Shown one piece after another: positions 32,484 to 43,690 of a stretch of 64,000 nt of DNA. The stretch is from Scalesia atractyloides. Taxonomy: Eukaryota; Streptophyta; Magnoliopsida; Asterales; Asteraceae. The position numbers and the translations under genes were made by a program. The notes under the pieces are model-generated. The model worked only from the letters and a program-made list of their open reading frames with translations, was not told the DNA's origin and searched no databases. Every line of letters starts with the position of its first letter. Position 1 is the first letter of the stretch. The stretch covers positions 46,695,137 to 46,759,136 of the forward strand of contig CAMTDV010000017.1 of NCBI GenBank assembly GCA_947069175.1, read 5' to 3'.

Positions 32484-33740
32484 TCAGATTGACAGTTGGA
32501 TTATCGAAACGCAACTTTGAGAAGTCTTCAATATCATCTTCATGCATCTCACAAAATACTTTGAATTAGCGAATGTGCTAGTATGTCTTCTTTCCCTTGT
32601 AATGACATAAGCATCCAAACTAGCATCATAAGTTCCTTTCATTGCATGATGTGTTATTGCTAGAGGTACATGAGAAGCAATTTGAGCACCTTCGGTAGAT
32701 TCATTTGTATGTTGATATAATGTAGTCTTAAAAGTAGTTTCATGTACATTAATGTGATCAATAGTGATGGTCTTGAGAATTGTGAACATGAAAGCTTTTA
32801 TATTTAATTTAGGCTTCAAAAATATAGTCTTTATTGCCATTTGCTACTTGTAGCTTGATTTTTTTTAAGTGTGAAACTCTTGGTTTAAAGTTTGATATTA
32901 TCTATATGTGCTTTTAAGTTATAGATTGGCTTATAAATGCATTGATAGAAAGTGGATCCGTTGGTGGTGACGGCCGAAGTGGTGATGATGAGTCTTGTTG
33001 AGCTCTTTGAACATCTTGGATAGAAATAGGTGTTGATAGGTCTTCAATCGTACCATGCTTCTATTTTGCGTTCCCCGTCTCAATAGTTGTCTTCTTTTGT
33101 TCTTGTTATTTTATCTCTTGAACTCAACAAGTGTTTTCTCTACCACTTTCTTTATCTCTTTATTTTTTTCTCACCCATGATTGATACACACTTTCTATAA
33201 TGCCCACCTTCAAGTGGTAGTTGATCTCATGTCTTTCAATACATTCTTCTTTGTGTTGAATCAAGGGGAGCATCCAATCTTTCATTTTCTTTGCCTCTTT
33301 AAGTTCTTGAAAATATTCTTCATTCATCTTTATGTCAATGGCTTCATCAAATAAAATCAACTTTATGAGAGTTAATGTATAAGTTCCAACTATAGGTTGC
33401 ACATTCACTTCTTGAGTAGTTGCAATATGTTTTGTCTCATCAACATCAGTAGGAGGTATCTTTTGAACCATTTTCTCATTTTTCTTTGATAATTTTAGTT
33501 TCATGGATTGTACTTGTTTAACATTTGTTGTTGATGCATCTGGTTTCCTTAGTACTTATTCAAATGCTCTTCAAGATGCATCCACACCCCCCTTGTTATG
33601 AACTACAAAGTAGCATGGAGGTGAAGCAACTCTTGTAAAGTGAGCTACGTGAGCGCTAGTCTATTTTCTTCTCACTAAGTTCTTAGATATTTTCTTCAGT
33701 GGTGTACTCAACATTTTAATTTTCATATCAATATAGACAA
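32484..33740 (-). pseudogene. Unidentified decayed coding region
   Basis: Two minus-strand frames in series, 33160-33504 (114 residues, Lys/Glu-rich, with NEEYFQELKEAKKMKDWMLP) and 32484-32840 (118 residues). The intervening sequence still looks partly coding on the same strand but has many stops. Composition is that of a protein-coding relic, unlike the surrounding AT-rich DNA. I do not recognise the family. A transposon protein is the likeliest guess because of the neighbourhood. The LTR at 33742 begins immediately to the right. Confidence 0.35.
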
Positions 33741-33741
33741 T

Positions 33742-34004
33742 TGTAGGTGTAGTTTTGTGTGTCTGTTACTTGTCGAATAGGCTAGATAGAGCGTGTGTTG
33801 AATATTGTATAGGTGAGTGTTAGTTTTACAAGGAGTACACTCATACGCACGATGAGTCATACGTGCGCATTAGGAGTTCTCATCCGTGTGCATGAGCCCA
33901 TATGGTTATTCTAAGCGTTATGCTGCCAAATTTCTACCGTATTAGTTTTATCTTATCCAAACTTTCGTTAAAATGTGTAGGGCGCAACGGTCCTTGTTCT
34001 AACA
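33742..34004 (+). mobile_element. LTR of a second copia-like family member
   Basis: Starts TGTAGGTGTAG and ends TTCTAACA. It aligns in its first half with 2026-2110 and in its second half with 100-174. It carries degenerate versions of the ATCCGCACGGAT palindrome (33836-33895, for example CGCACGATGAGTCATACG). The decayed primer site AGTGTTAGAGC follows. Confidence 0.7.
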
Positions 34005-34673
34005 GTAGTGTTAGAGCTACAATACCGATTCAATCGATCCAACAGTTGATTGAATCACCCACGCTCATGATTTACGAATTTTAGACGTAAAACATCAAAT
34101 TGAAGATCTATTCATGGATGAAATATCAAATTGAAGATATATTCTTGATCAGAATTGATTTTCATACCTATCTGTGGAAGATTCATACTCATGAAATCCA
34201 AAGAAATAAAGATTTTGGATCGAAAACTTGGAAACAGCAGATTCGAGCAAATGAGCAGTTACGCGCATCATACGCGCGCAAGAGTGAAACGCTATTTAAA
34301 AAAGGCTTTTTTTATCGTTGTAACGAGACAAGTGTCAAAAAAAATTTGGTGATGGAATTTTTTTTCGAGATTTTAACATTAAACAAAGGCTATACAGGGA
34401 CACGTTGGAGGATTCAGAGAATGAGATAATATGATTAAATCACGGAGAACTGAAGATAGTGGGGTAGTCACGGAGACCGGTGTATAACATTTATCATTTG
34501 GTGAAATGACTTTTAGTGGGCCAAAACGTAAAATCAAAACATTTTATGAAAAACTGACTTTTGTGGAACAAAATGTCAAATAATCCACAAAATTGAGTTT
34601 TCAGAGATTTTAGATACCATAATTTGCCAAGATTGAGCGGGAAATACTTGGAAATTCGGGGTGAGATTACAGA
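34005..34673 (+). mobile_element. 5' internal part of the second copia-like element
   Basis: Homologous to 189-1010, including GATTCAATCGATCC after the primer site and the peptide IQRNKDFGSK (in the frame 34100-34429). It is interrupted at 34674 by the start of a chromovirus LTR; the continuation is not found in the window. Confidence 0.6.
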
Positions 34674-35700
34674 TGTAATGCTTCGCATTTTTGTGCTTTC
34701 CTTCTTTAAAAGGTTGTATTCGCATTTCTATTTTTAGAAACTTGTATTTGTATTTCAATTCCAATCTTGTAAATCTTAGAATTTGATCGTAACGGGAATT
34801 CACTTTTATACATATACGTGTTACATTCATACTTGTGTTATACGCAAACAACCATTCAATACGTGTTTATACGCAAAACCTAGACTTATTATACATACAT
34901 ACTATCATTCATATACGCACGATACATAACACACATATACATACACTTCCTATACTTGAAAACCCCCAAAACACAAACTTGTAGCATAAAATAACATCAA
35001 CTTACAAGTTCAGGGGCCAATCATGTCAAAAACCAAACTTCAGTGGTCAAAAGGACATACCGTGTCACGCGAGCTGCAACCCTTCTTTACCCCACGCGAC
35101 GCGATGCATAATCCGCATAATGTTTATTTAACCAAACTGAAGTCCACCTTTCCCACCTCCCATCTTCCCCAATCACCTTCATTCCTCATTAAAACACAAA
35201 CCCTACTCAACCACTATATAACCAAGCCTCCTACACCTTCATTTCACTTTGCATGCTAGTCTGATAATAAACTTAGTATACAATATACCGTGTTGGATTT
35301 AAGACAATATTTTATACGTATGCTATGTAATCAAACTTGCATACTCGCCAACTTTATGTTGATTGTATTTTAATGCATGTTGCAGGAAACATATGACGAC
35401 ACTAGAAGAAATTTACTTAGGATGGATTAGAAACGCACCAGATGCCTATGTCTTGAATTTTGTATGTTGGGTTATGTTCTGAACAATTTGTTATAATTTT
35501 CTTCCAATGATGTACTTTGACTAGAAATGAAATGAAATGTTTGTTGGATTATGTTATGAACAATTTGTTATAATTTCCTTCCAATGATGTACTTTGACTA
35601 GAAATGAAATGAACTCTAGTTACTTAATTTATCGTCACAATTAGTCGTTATGAAGTCTCGAGCAATCTCGCTTTTTATCTTGGTGAGACTTCATAACGAC
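34674..35700 (+). mobile_element. Chromovirus LTR, left part, internally deleted
   Basis: Starts TGTAATGCTTCGCATTTTTG, as in 25859, and later matches its 3' portion (CTCGCCAA, then ATGTTGCAGG, then TCTCGAGCAATCT). It is only about 1 kb long, so about 1.3 kb is missing. TATATA at 35215-35220 follows a CpG-rich patch (about 35055-35105). A 78-bp tandem duplication lies at 35468-35620. It is cut at about 35700 by a copia fragment and its last 40 bases reappear at 39553-39592. Confidence 0.75.
35644..35700. repeat. Perfect 16-bp inverted repeat at an insertion junction
   Basis: GTCGTTATGAAGTCTC (35644-35659) and its exact reverse complement (35685-35700) with a 25-base loop lie at the point where chromovirus LTR sequence gives way to copia gag. 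The second arm has no counterpart in the intact LTR, so it probably arose during the rearrangement. Confidence 0.8.
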
Positions 35701-37190
35701 TCATTGTGAAGAACATGGAACTTTAGTCTATGAGAGCTGAGCTAGAGCTCCTGACTGGCAAGTATCAACAAAACGAAGTGAATATAAAGAAGTTTGATAC
35801 TTCCAGCAAGCTCGTTCAAGATGTGTGCAATGTGCAGCTGGCATTTAAGGAGAACAAGGGGAAAGGTTTGGGATTTTATCAGGTTGCCCCACCGTATAAT
35901 CACAACTACACGAGTATGCCTGAAACCGAGGAAGAACTTGAAAGAGCACAACACATGGTGTACGACAAACCTAGTGATTATACATCAGACACACGGGAAC
36001 CATCTGTTGCTGCTAACTCTTCTAATGATTCAGCTTGAGTGTCTGGTCTTTCATCTGATAAACCAGGACTCTCTGATTCTATCAAAGCTGATGAAGAGAG
36101 AACTGACGTGAAGGCTTATAGTGCGCAAACAGATCAAACTGAACCTTCTGCTTATGATGAAAAGGTTCAAAGCAAGCCAAAGGAGCAGAAACGAGCAAAC
36201 CGGAGACGAAAGAAGAAGAAACAGCAAAATGCTCGTGATGTCAACAATGCCTTTGTTAAGTCGGTTAGTAATGGCAAGTGTAAAAAATATGCTTTTGACC
36301 GTGCTAACAAAGCTTTTGGAAAGGTTGGGGAGATTTCGGAACAAGACTTGCAGTCTAATCAAAACAAGAAGAAACAAAAGATATCTCCACAACAGAAGGC
36401 CCTTGCAGAAGACAAATATAGACATCCAAATTCTTCATTGTCTGCAAGAAACGTGCAAGGAACTTAAGCACGGAAGGGACCAGTTCACCCTTCAGGGCCT
36501 CCAAGAGCTACACATGCTGATCAGAATGCCTTATATGTGAAAAGACAAACGTGCTTCAATTGTGGCATTCCTGGTCACATTGCTCGAAACTGCACACATA
36601 GTCCCCATGTACCCGATCATGCTCAAAATCAGAGGGTTACACCAAAGGATAACAATCATTCCAAGCCAATGAAGGTGTCTTCACCTAAGGCAATGAAGAA
36701 TGTGAATCCCAAGGTTAAACCATCTGATAGGGATTGGAATGTTTCAAAAGCTAAAAGAAAACAAGCTTTGAAACATAAACACGTTTTGAAAAATAACAAG
36801 ATTGAAAAGCCAACTGCTTTGCCAAAGGCATCTAAGAAATTAGAATTGCCTAAACAAATTTGGAAAGCAAAACAAAAAGCAGCAACATCACCAATCCTCA
36901 AAATTAAAGGGGACTTCTGTTTAAAAGAAGTGTCTTATTTTGATGTTTCAGGGAAACCCAGGACCACGATGGCCTGGGTCCCATTGTCTTACAAATCTCC
37001 TTATTTTTCAGGTACAACCAAGGAGGAGCTGTTGACAATCTCTGGAATGTTGATACCGGTTGTTCCAGAAACATAAAGGATAACATTTCACTGTTGCAAA
37101 AAGTTCAAATTTTTTTACAGGTGATATGTTTCCGTTGGAGGAGATGAGGTAAGATAAGATCAGCGAAAAGGTACAATTTAAATTTCGTGC
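35701..37190 (+). pseudogene. Copia gag and protease, 5' truncated
   Basis: Frames 35730-36038, 36039-36467 and 36537-37076 are successive pieces of one polyprotein, separated by in-frame stops (TGA at 36036-36038, TAA at 36465-36467) and a short gap. Piece one has a gag motif (KENKGKGLGFYQVAPPYNHN, then MPETEEELERAQ). Piece two is a basic linker (KRANRRRKKKKQQNARDVNN). Piece three has the zinc knuckle CFNCGIPGHIARNC and ends in the protease approach TMAWVPLSYKS. In another frame the protease site NLWNVDTGCSRNIKDN follows (about 37029-37085), then FTGDMF and a GKGT-like fragment. Integrase and RT are absent. Gag starts mid-domain at the insertion junction. Confidence 0.8.
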
Positions 37191-39064
37191 TTTAATTTGA
37201 AATTGATTAGTCTTCAATCTAATGAGGGAACGGGTAAGCAAAAACAACAAAAGATTTTCCTTTTTCTTTCGTTTAAAACTTTGTACATACCTTTCGTTAT
37301 TAGGTAAATTCGTGCATAAAGTGTGATGCACAAATTTAGGGGGAAAGGGGAGATATATGTATATATGCTTTGTTTGAGGGGGAGAAAATAAGAAAAATAC
37401 AAAAACATTTGAAAAACTAGAATAATACAAAAAAATTTGAAAAACTGAAAAATCCAAAAAGAGTTTATTGTACATATTGGGAAATGAAATGAATACTCGT
37501 GCTAAAGGGCGTGACTAACACATATAAGGTGTCGTAGCTGAAAAGACTAGGATCTAATGTGCTATGTCGATAGGCTTGACGCTCAAAGTGATAAAAGATA
37601 CTAAGTGATACAAACATAACGAACTATGTATCTTGTGGGTAAGATACCATCGGCTTATGATTCCATGGTCTTAAATCTTGCGTTGATAGATAGCCAACAT
37701 CTGAAGTTTCTGGTCTTTATGTTGATAAGTCATCCGGGATATCAGGGATGTCCTTCTATTGCATCCAGATATATGCAGACCTAGGCACAGTCGGGATACT
37801 TAAAAGAGCCAAAAGGAGGGCCAAAAACCTTAAAAGGAATAAAATCATTACGAGAGAATTCCATTAGCTTTTAAAGCTAAATTCATACTGAAAAGGTATT
37901 TCCCTAACCCTCGTCAGATATTATTGGTCACTCTGTTGTATGAAAGTACTGACCTGTACCGAAAAGGTATTTCCCTAACCCTCGTCATATATTATTGGTT
38001 ACTCTATTGTACGAAAGTACTGACCTGTTCACCAATAAGTCTGACGTTGTAAAAGATAAAGGATGATCTCAGTGTACTCACCTGGTACGATGAATCGTTG
38101 TGCTTACCTTGATCGCGGGGGTATGTCATGGTATGGGACACACGGGTATTATAGTATAATACTACCTTAAACGTATCACGAAGTTAAAAAAAATTGAATA
38201 TTGAGCGTTAAAGTTAAGTGGACAAACATATCGGCAATCACTTAGACTAGATTGAGTAAGTTCGCATTGAAAAGTATTCCTTGGTCCGCCTGAAAACGAT
38301 TTTGATCCCATTGCAATTAGTTGAATTACTGATTTAGTTTCTTCGTTTAGTTGCGTTTCTATTTATATTCTTATATTTAAAAATAAAAAAAAAATAGAAA
38401 ATCCAAAAACCTAAAAATAGTGTCCTGTTTCTTAAAATAAAAAATCCCAAAAAAAGGAGTGTTTTACTTGTTTTATTAAAAGAAACTATTATCCGTTCTT
38501 TAAGATTTGACTGATCATCAAAAGATTAAGGAAATTTGAATTTTGATCCGAGTACAAGTACTTAGATGTACCAAGCGTTCACATGGTACTTTCCTCTGCT
38601 GCAAAGAAATGTTAGCTTATAAATTTCCAAGAATTTTGCAGAACTTGATATCAATCAAGAAAACGAGTTGCTGAAAATTGAGATGTTGTTAGTTGCTGAC
38701 AAAGCCAGATGTACTTAAGTCAACAAAACCGGATACGAGTCAATGTCTGACAATGATAGTACATTTGAAGTACTTGTGAACCTGCCTGCTTGAAAGTGAG
38801 AGATCGACAAAGAAAAGAGCTGCCAAGAATCCTCCTCTCGCATTGTTTTCAACAAAGACGTTTGAAGCAGAAGCTGATCAAGATCCTGATATGAAGCTAA
38901 CCACAAGAGCTGAAGAAAGAGACCCAGTGCTGAGAGTACATTGAAGTGTGAGATCCTAAAAGTGTGAGACTGACTTCCACAACTCTTGCAGCATAACGAC
39001 AACCATAGACTCCGTTGCAGACATTGTTGAATTCATGTTATGAAGACAATTTGATGCATCAGTC
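37191..39064 (+). mobile_element. Non-coding 3' region of the copia element
   Basis: It follows directly on the truncated pol. It includes a GGGGGAG block with A-rich sequence (37377-37450), AGTGGACAAACATATCG (38217-38233) shared with 3491-3507, and an exact-length tandem duplication of 71 bp (37891-37961 and 37962-38032, containing GGTATTTCCCTAACCCTCGT). No coding motifs are present; frames here on either strand are chance. Confidence 0.6.
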
Positions 39065-39552
39065 TAAGGGGAGATTGTTAGGTCCTAAGTATGAGACTGA
39101 CGCATCAAATTAACGCAACGAGCTATGGTTGCGAACTGGGATTAATTTGGGTTAGTTTGTATAAGGATTAGACCTTTTATAGATCACTTGGGCATGCCAT
39201 AGGCCATGTGGGCCAGGCAAGCCCAAGAGAAGCCCATGAGGGGCATGGGCAAACCCTAGGTATAAATGCAATATTATGTCATTCCTAGGGTTAAGCCTTG
39301 CCAAGCATAAGAGGTAGCCTCCACCATTGTAGATAGAGAAATCGAGGGAGAGAACTTGTATCAGACGGTTTTGATAATTCGTTAGTAATAGAATCGTATG
39401 CAAGTTTGAAAGTGAATCGCGCGTTATTATCGTTTATCTCTTTTCATCTCGTTCTTATTTTCCGGGTTTCTTGATCATCACCAAGTTTGGATTCCGCCCA
39501 TCATTGGTGATCGTTTGATATCGTTGTTTGATCCGGATTTTCGGGACTTTCA
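39065..39552 (+). mobile_element. Purine tract and copia 3' LTR
   Basis: TAAGGGGAGAT at 39065-39075 precedes TGTTAGGTCCTAAG at 39076. The LTR probably ends at TTTCA (39552), after which chromovirus LTR sequence resumes; that end is inferred. TATAAAT lies at 39261-39267. Just upstream is a hairpin, GCCCATG / AGGGG / CATGGGC (39232-39250), in a GC-rich patch. Confidence 0.65.
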
Positions 39553-40262
39553 GTCTCACTTTGATGTTTCCGCTATCGGTTGGGGTGTGACAGATTGGTA
39601 TCATAGCCATCATTATAAGGAATAAGGAAAAAAAATTCCCATGCTTTTGACCTAGTCTATAGTTGAGGAACCCATACTTGACCATTCTTGTTATCATGCT
39701 TAAATACTTGAATTCTCCCTACTTTGCTTCTTGTTTTATCTTTTGTCTTAAAATATACAATTCTTTCCTAAGTCGAACTATAATACACACACGAGAACAC
39801 AAAGACACTCTCATACCACAAACGAGACGATCTCACCGAAACAGGCGTGAAAACCCTTACTTTGGTGATATCCCCCAATCCGCGTTATCGATTTTTCACG
39901 AAATTGTACCATCAAGATAGGAGTGGTTTCCGCACCTTGATGGAGAATTTCCCATTCTCAATTTAGTGGACCCTTACCAACGAATGGAGATTTTTCCGTA
40001 TCTCATTCGGTAAGTACTAACCACACTTAGCGAACGACGTCACCAAGTTAGGGGTGAAACCCGCATCTTGATAACGAGTCCCACTCTTCGATTTTCAATC
40101 CTGCCAAAGTCTCAAATTTTCGATTGACTAGGGACATGTAGTAACCGGAAGGGTGAATATCGTTAACTGAAACTTCGGCGAGAATGTTCTACCTATTAGG
40201 ACAAAGCATGCTTCACTAACTCAAGAGAATTTTCGGTCACTTTGAAATAGTGTTAGATAACA
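39553..40262 (+). mobile_element. Chromovirus LTR end, primer site and leader
   Basis: ATGTTTCCGCTATCGGTTGG then GGTGTGACA (to 39592) is the LTR terminus. TGGTATCATAGC at 39596-39607 is an iMet-type primer site. The sequence to about 40262 is the leader, matching 20781-21260 from the ACACTC block (39804) onward. It breaks off before gag. This copy shows what the palindromic composite is missing: primer site plus the first 200 or so bases of leader. Confidence 0.75.
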
Positions 40263-40352
40263 AAACAAAGGGTAATCCTGATCATTAACTTCAAAAACCC
40301 AAAAAAATATCAGTTGCAAAAATAACGCTTTTAAACTGTTATACATAAGCTA

Positions 40353-40611
40353 CTAGTTAGGCGTCATATGTACAGCCAAGCAAGCCCCTGTCTTCATGCT
40401 CGCGGCTGAAACAGAGGTCGATCCCAAACCCAACAAGATCCGGTATTGGATCCGGACTAGGCCTAATTCGAACTAGAATTCCATGAAATACAAACCACAT
40501 TTCAGATTATATGCATGGCATGCATCACAAAATCAACGATTCTAACTAAAATTAACACAATGTCGTACCAATAACGTGGAAAGTAATCAACAAGATCGCG
40601 CATTGCCTCAT
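40353..40611 (-). CDS. Candidate two-exon microgene (31 aa), low confidence
   Basis: On the minus strand an ATG at 40609-40611 opens a short exon (to 40569) coding MRQCAILLITFHVI, ending at a GT donor (GTACGA). After a 163-bp intron ending in a good acceptor (GACCTCTGTTTCAG), exon 2 (40405-40353) continues in phase to a TAG with ASMKTGACLAVHMTPN. The product would begin with a hydrophobic signal-like segment. I do not recognise it. Supporting points are phase consistency, the pyrimidine-rich acceptor and the upstream 5'UTR-like sequence. Against it: very short, no homology check, and it lies beside transposon debris. It could be a fragment of a captured or dead gene. Confidence 0.25.
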
Positions 40612-42047
40612 GGTTAGGATGTTCGGAGTTGAACCAGGTGTGATTGGCCGAAGAAGATGGTTGCACTAGCTACTGTAGAAGTCGGGCAGGGTTTGGGAAT
40701 AAGAGGGAGTGAAATGGTACGTGTGATGGAAGATTAAGGATTATAAAGTCAGTAAAATGGTCAGTTTTGGGTGAAATGACCAAACTACCCTTCACGTCGT
40801 TAAGTCTACTAATGGTCAACTAACAGAACTTGGTGCCAGGAACTTGATTGAATCAAATTGACAACCACAGGGACTAGACTGTTAATATTTTCAAAATAAA
40901 GGTTGAACCTGCGATTGGGTATAAACCACAGAGACTGAAACTTTACTTTACTCTAGATGATATGTAGTATAGATACATATGGTTTGTATTGTCTTATAAG
41001 GTTGCGGAAAAACAAGTGATGGTGAAGTCATTTTCCTTTATCAATCTTCATTTAGTAGCCTCACCAATATAATGGGAAATGTCGTACTCTTATCTTTCAT
41101 CTTTTGTTCTCCACCTTAGGAGCTACCATCACCATATTTCCTTTCCCTTGATATCATTGTCTTATTAAATGTTTTTTCTTTTTTTTTTTTGCCATTTTTA
41201 ATAAGTTGAATAGTTATTTCGCAAATAGATTTTTTATTAACAGCTATTTCGCAAATAGATTAGGTTGTTAGTTCTTACATTTCTATATTCATATGTTACC
41301 TTATATATTAACATGAATAAGTTAATAAACACAATTAAAGAAATTTCTTCACTTATTTATTATTTCACTGGTTTTTTCAATAAAAGAACATCATGTTTTT
41401 ATAATTTTATTTTTTACAAAATATCTATAATTTTGATCAGTTTTATGGTTAAAAAGTAAACATTAGCGTTTAAATCTTCAATTAGTATACATTGCAAATT
41501 GTGTACTCAACTTGATCTTGTATTTACTTTACATGAATATGGCATACATTGCCATATAGGTCACTCATATCATTTATATATTTTTGCAGTCATTTATAGT
41601 CAATCATATTATTTATATATTTTTGCAGTCATTTATAGTTAAATTGTTTTCCCAGAATGCTTTTTAATGTTGCCGACAAGCATCTCCTAAAATTGATTTC
41701 AAGTATACAAATACAAAAGGTACGTGTTTTATTATACTCTATTAGGGTACATGCTATGGGGTCACCCCGTATCATCTCCGCAACAAAGGAACAATACCTC
41801 CCCCCCCCCAATCCACACCATCAGCGCCATCATAGAGGCGCTATTGATGCATTGTAGTTGCAATCGCGAGCAATAACGGAACAATGATCATGGGCCATGC
41901 CTATACTAGACGTTGACAACAACTATATTTAAAAAAATAATTTTAACCTAAACAAACTTATATATAAACACACGCAATTCTCACATTCCACCCACTCTCT
42001 CAAACACAGTCCCACAGAACCTCTTAACCAATAATTATTCTTAGAAA
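40612..42047. other. Spacer with transposon end and short tandem repeat
   Basis: 40840-40965 (ACCACAGGGACTAGACTG ... ACCACAGAGACTGAAAC) resembles the terminal part of plant TIR elements of the type seen at 55440-55552, but no partner end was found. A 38-bp tandem duplication (ATTTATATATTTTTGCAGTC) lies at about 41571-41637. A C10 run lies near 41801. No convincing gene. Confidence 0.45.
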
Positions 42048-43690
42048 ATGTCTTCAAGTAACACTCTCCAACCTACTCGGGTACGCTTGACGATTTGCTT
42101 ATAGCGACGGCGCAGGAGGTCGTTCAAGTTTTAAAAGACAAAACCGAATCGTCACAACCATGACGTACTAGACAACCGCATCTTGAATGAGACCGGATTG
42201 TGCTTACAACCGTTGCGGAAAATCCGTTATACAATGATGAACAATTTCGACACCGCTTTCGTATGAGCCGCCATCTTTATTTGCGGATTATTGGCGATTT
42301 AGAGCGTGAATATATTTTTTTCAAACAAAGAGTGGATGCACGGGATAAAGTCGGATTCTCTCTATTGTAAGGCCACCATTCAACAACTTATGTTCGGAGT
42401 GATGGGCGAAACTTGGGACGTGTATCTACGAATGTCGACACGAACGTGTAGAGGAAGTATTAACAATTTTTGTGAAGGTATAATTTCTATTTCTTTTTAC
42501 CTTTATTATAATTACTATTGTTATTATTAATAGTTCTATGATGTACATTGTTACTACTACTTTTATTAGCATTGTTACTATTATTTTTTAGGTGTTATGA
42601 TCTATATGGACAACAATATCTGAGAAGCACAGGCGGAGGATAGTTGGTGCCCGGGGTTTCACCCGCCCATCCCAATATTTTGGTCAGAAGTGTATAGATT
42701 CTGATTTTTCATCCAAAAATTTTAAAACTTATATAGGATCGCCCCCCAATTATTTTCCTTAAATATTTATACAATATATAAATTAAAGTAAAGTTTGTTA
42801 CCACTTTGTATATCCTAAATATTTATACAATACATAAATCAAAGTAAAGTTTGTTACCACTTTGTATATAACTGATGGGTAGTTTGGTAAATATATTTTA
42901 ACTCTTATTAGTTTAACCCTAAATTACCCATCACACAATAAACTTAATCGCAAGTTTTTATGCGTAAGAACGGGTTATTTGAATAAATGAATTTTTTTAC
43001 TTTATTTGGAACTATTATTAATTGACCTGACCCGAATCGATAGCCGACCCGAAACATAAAGATAGGGAAAAAATTGGGTCCCATTACTTTGCATCCCCAT
43101 GAAACTTTTGGTTATGCTCCGCCACTGCTGAGAAGTCCGACCTCCAATGACATCCCGCTTTTATACGCGACCTATCAAGGAATACACGGTTTTCCTAGGA
43201 TGTTGGGTAGCCTTGTTTGCACGCATTGGGATTGGACAACATGTCCAACTGCTTGGAAAGGCCAACACAACCGAGGTGATCACGATGGTCTAACGCTGAT
43301 GATGAAAGCGATTGTACTACAAGAAAAAACATGAGTCGGTGAGAAAGGATATCGGACGAGCATTTGGGGTGTTAAAGAAAAAATGGCCCATCATTGCTCA
43401 ACCATCACCTATACTAGAAAAAAGAATGAGAAATGTAATATATACTTGCATTATATTACATAATATGATTTTGGAGGACTCGGGCTGAGCCATTTGTCAT
43501 GAGTATGATGAAACCGTTCAGTCGTAGAACACAATTCTAACCTATGCCGAGAAAGAAGAAATCCACCTTAAAATACCAAGGAGAGACACACATTTGAATC
43601 TTATATCGGGTTTGGTTGAACATCTATGGTTGGATTGTATGCTAAATAACGAGAACGACGACGAGTACTTTTTTATAATTTGGGTTGTGT
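42048..43690 (+). pseudogene. PIF/Harbinger-like transposase pseudogene, split by an insertion
   Basis: Read across frames it starts MSSSNTLQPTR, then DDLLIATAQEVVQVLKDK, FRHRFRMSRHLYLRIIGDLE, an exon end near 42479 with an intron-like gap (GT at 42480, TTTTTTAG at about 42592), DLYGQQYLR, the insertion, then SPTSNDIPLLYATYQGIHGF, CPTAWKGQHNRGDHDGLTLM, RKDIGRAFGVLKKKWPIIAQ, YTCIILHNMILEDSG and LISGLVEHLWLD. This is the plan of the plant HARBI1-like DDE transposase. The first catalytic Asp (usually in GSIDCMHW) is Val (GSLVCTHW), and the segment with the second Asp is deleted near 43322. Multiple frameshifts; dead. Confidence 0.8.
42628..43127. mobile_element. 500-bp non-autonomous hAT-type element
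   Basis: It splits the transposase pseudogene. It is flanked by an exact 8-bp duplication, CTGAGAAG (42620-42627 and 43128-43135), and its ends CACAGGCGGAGGATA and CAGTGGCGGAGCATA (reverse complement of the right end) form a 15-bp imperfect TIR. An 8-bp duplication with such ends indicates the hAT superfamily. The interior carries a 51-bp tandem repeat (AAATATTTATACAATAYATA, from 42763 and 42814) and no transposase. Confidence 0.9.

Noticed and set aside
36051..36425. Minus-strand frame of 124 residues
   Set aside because: It is the antisense shadow of the copia gag pieces at 35730-36467.
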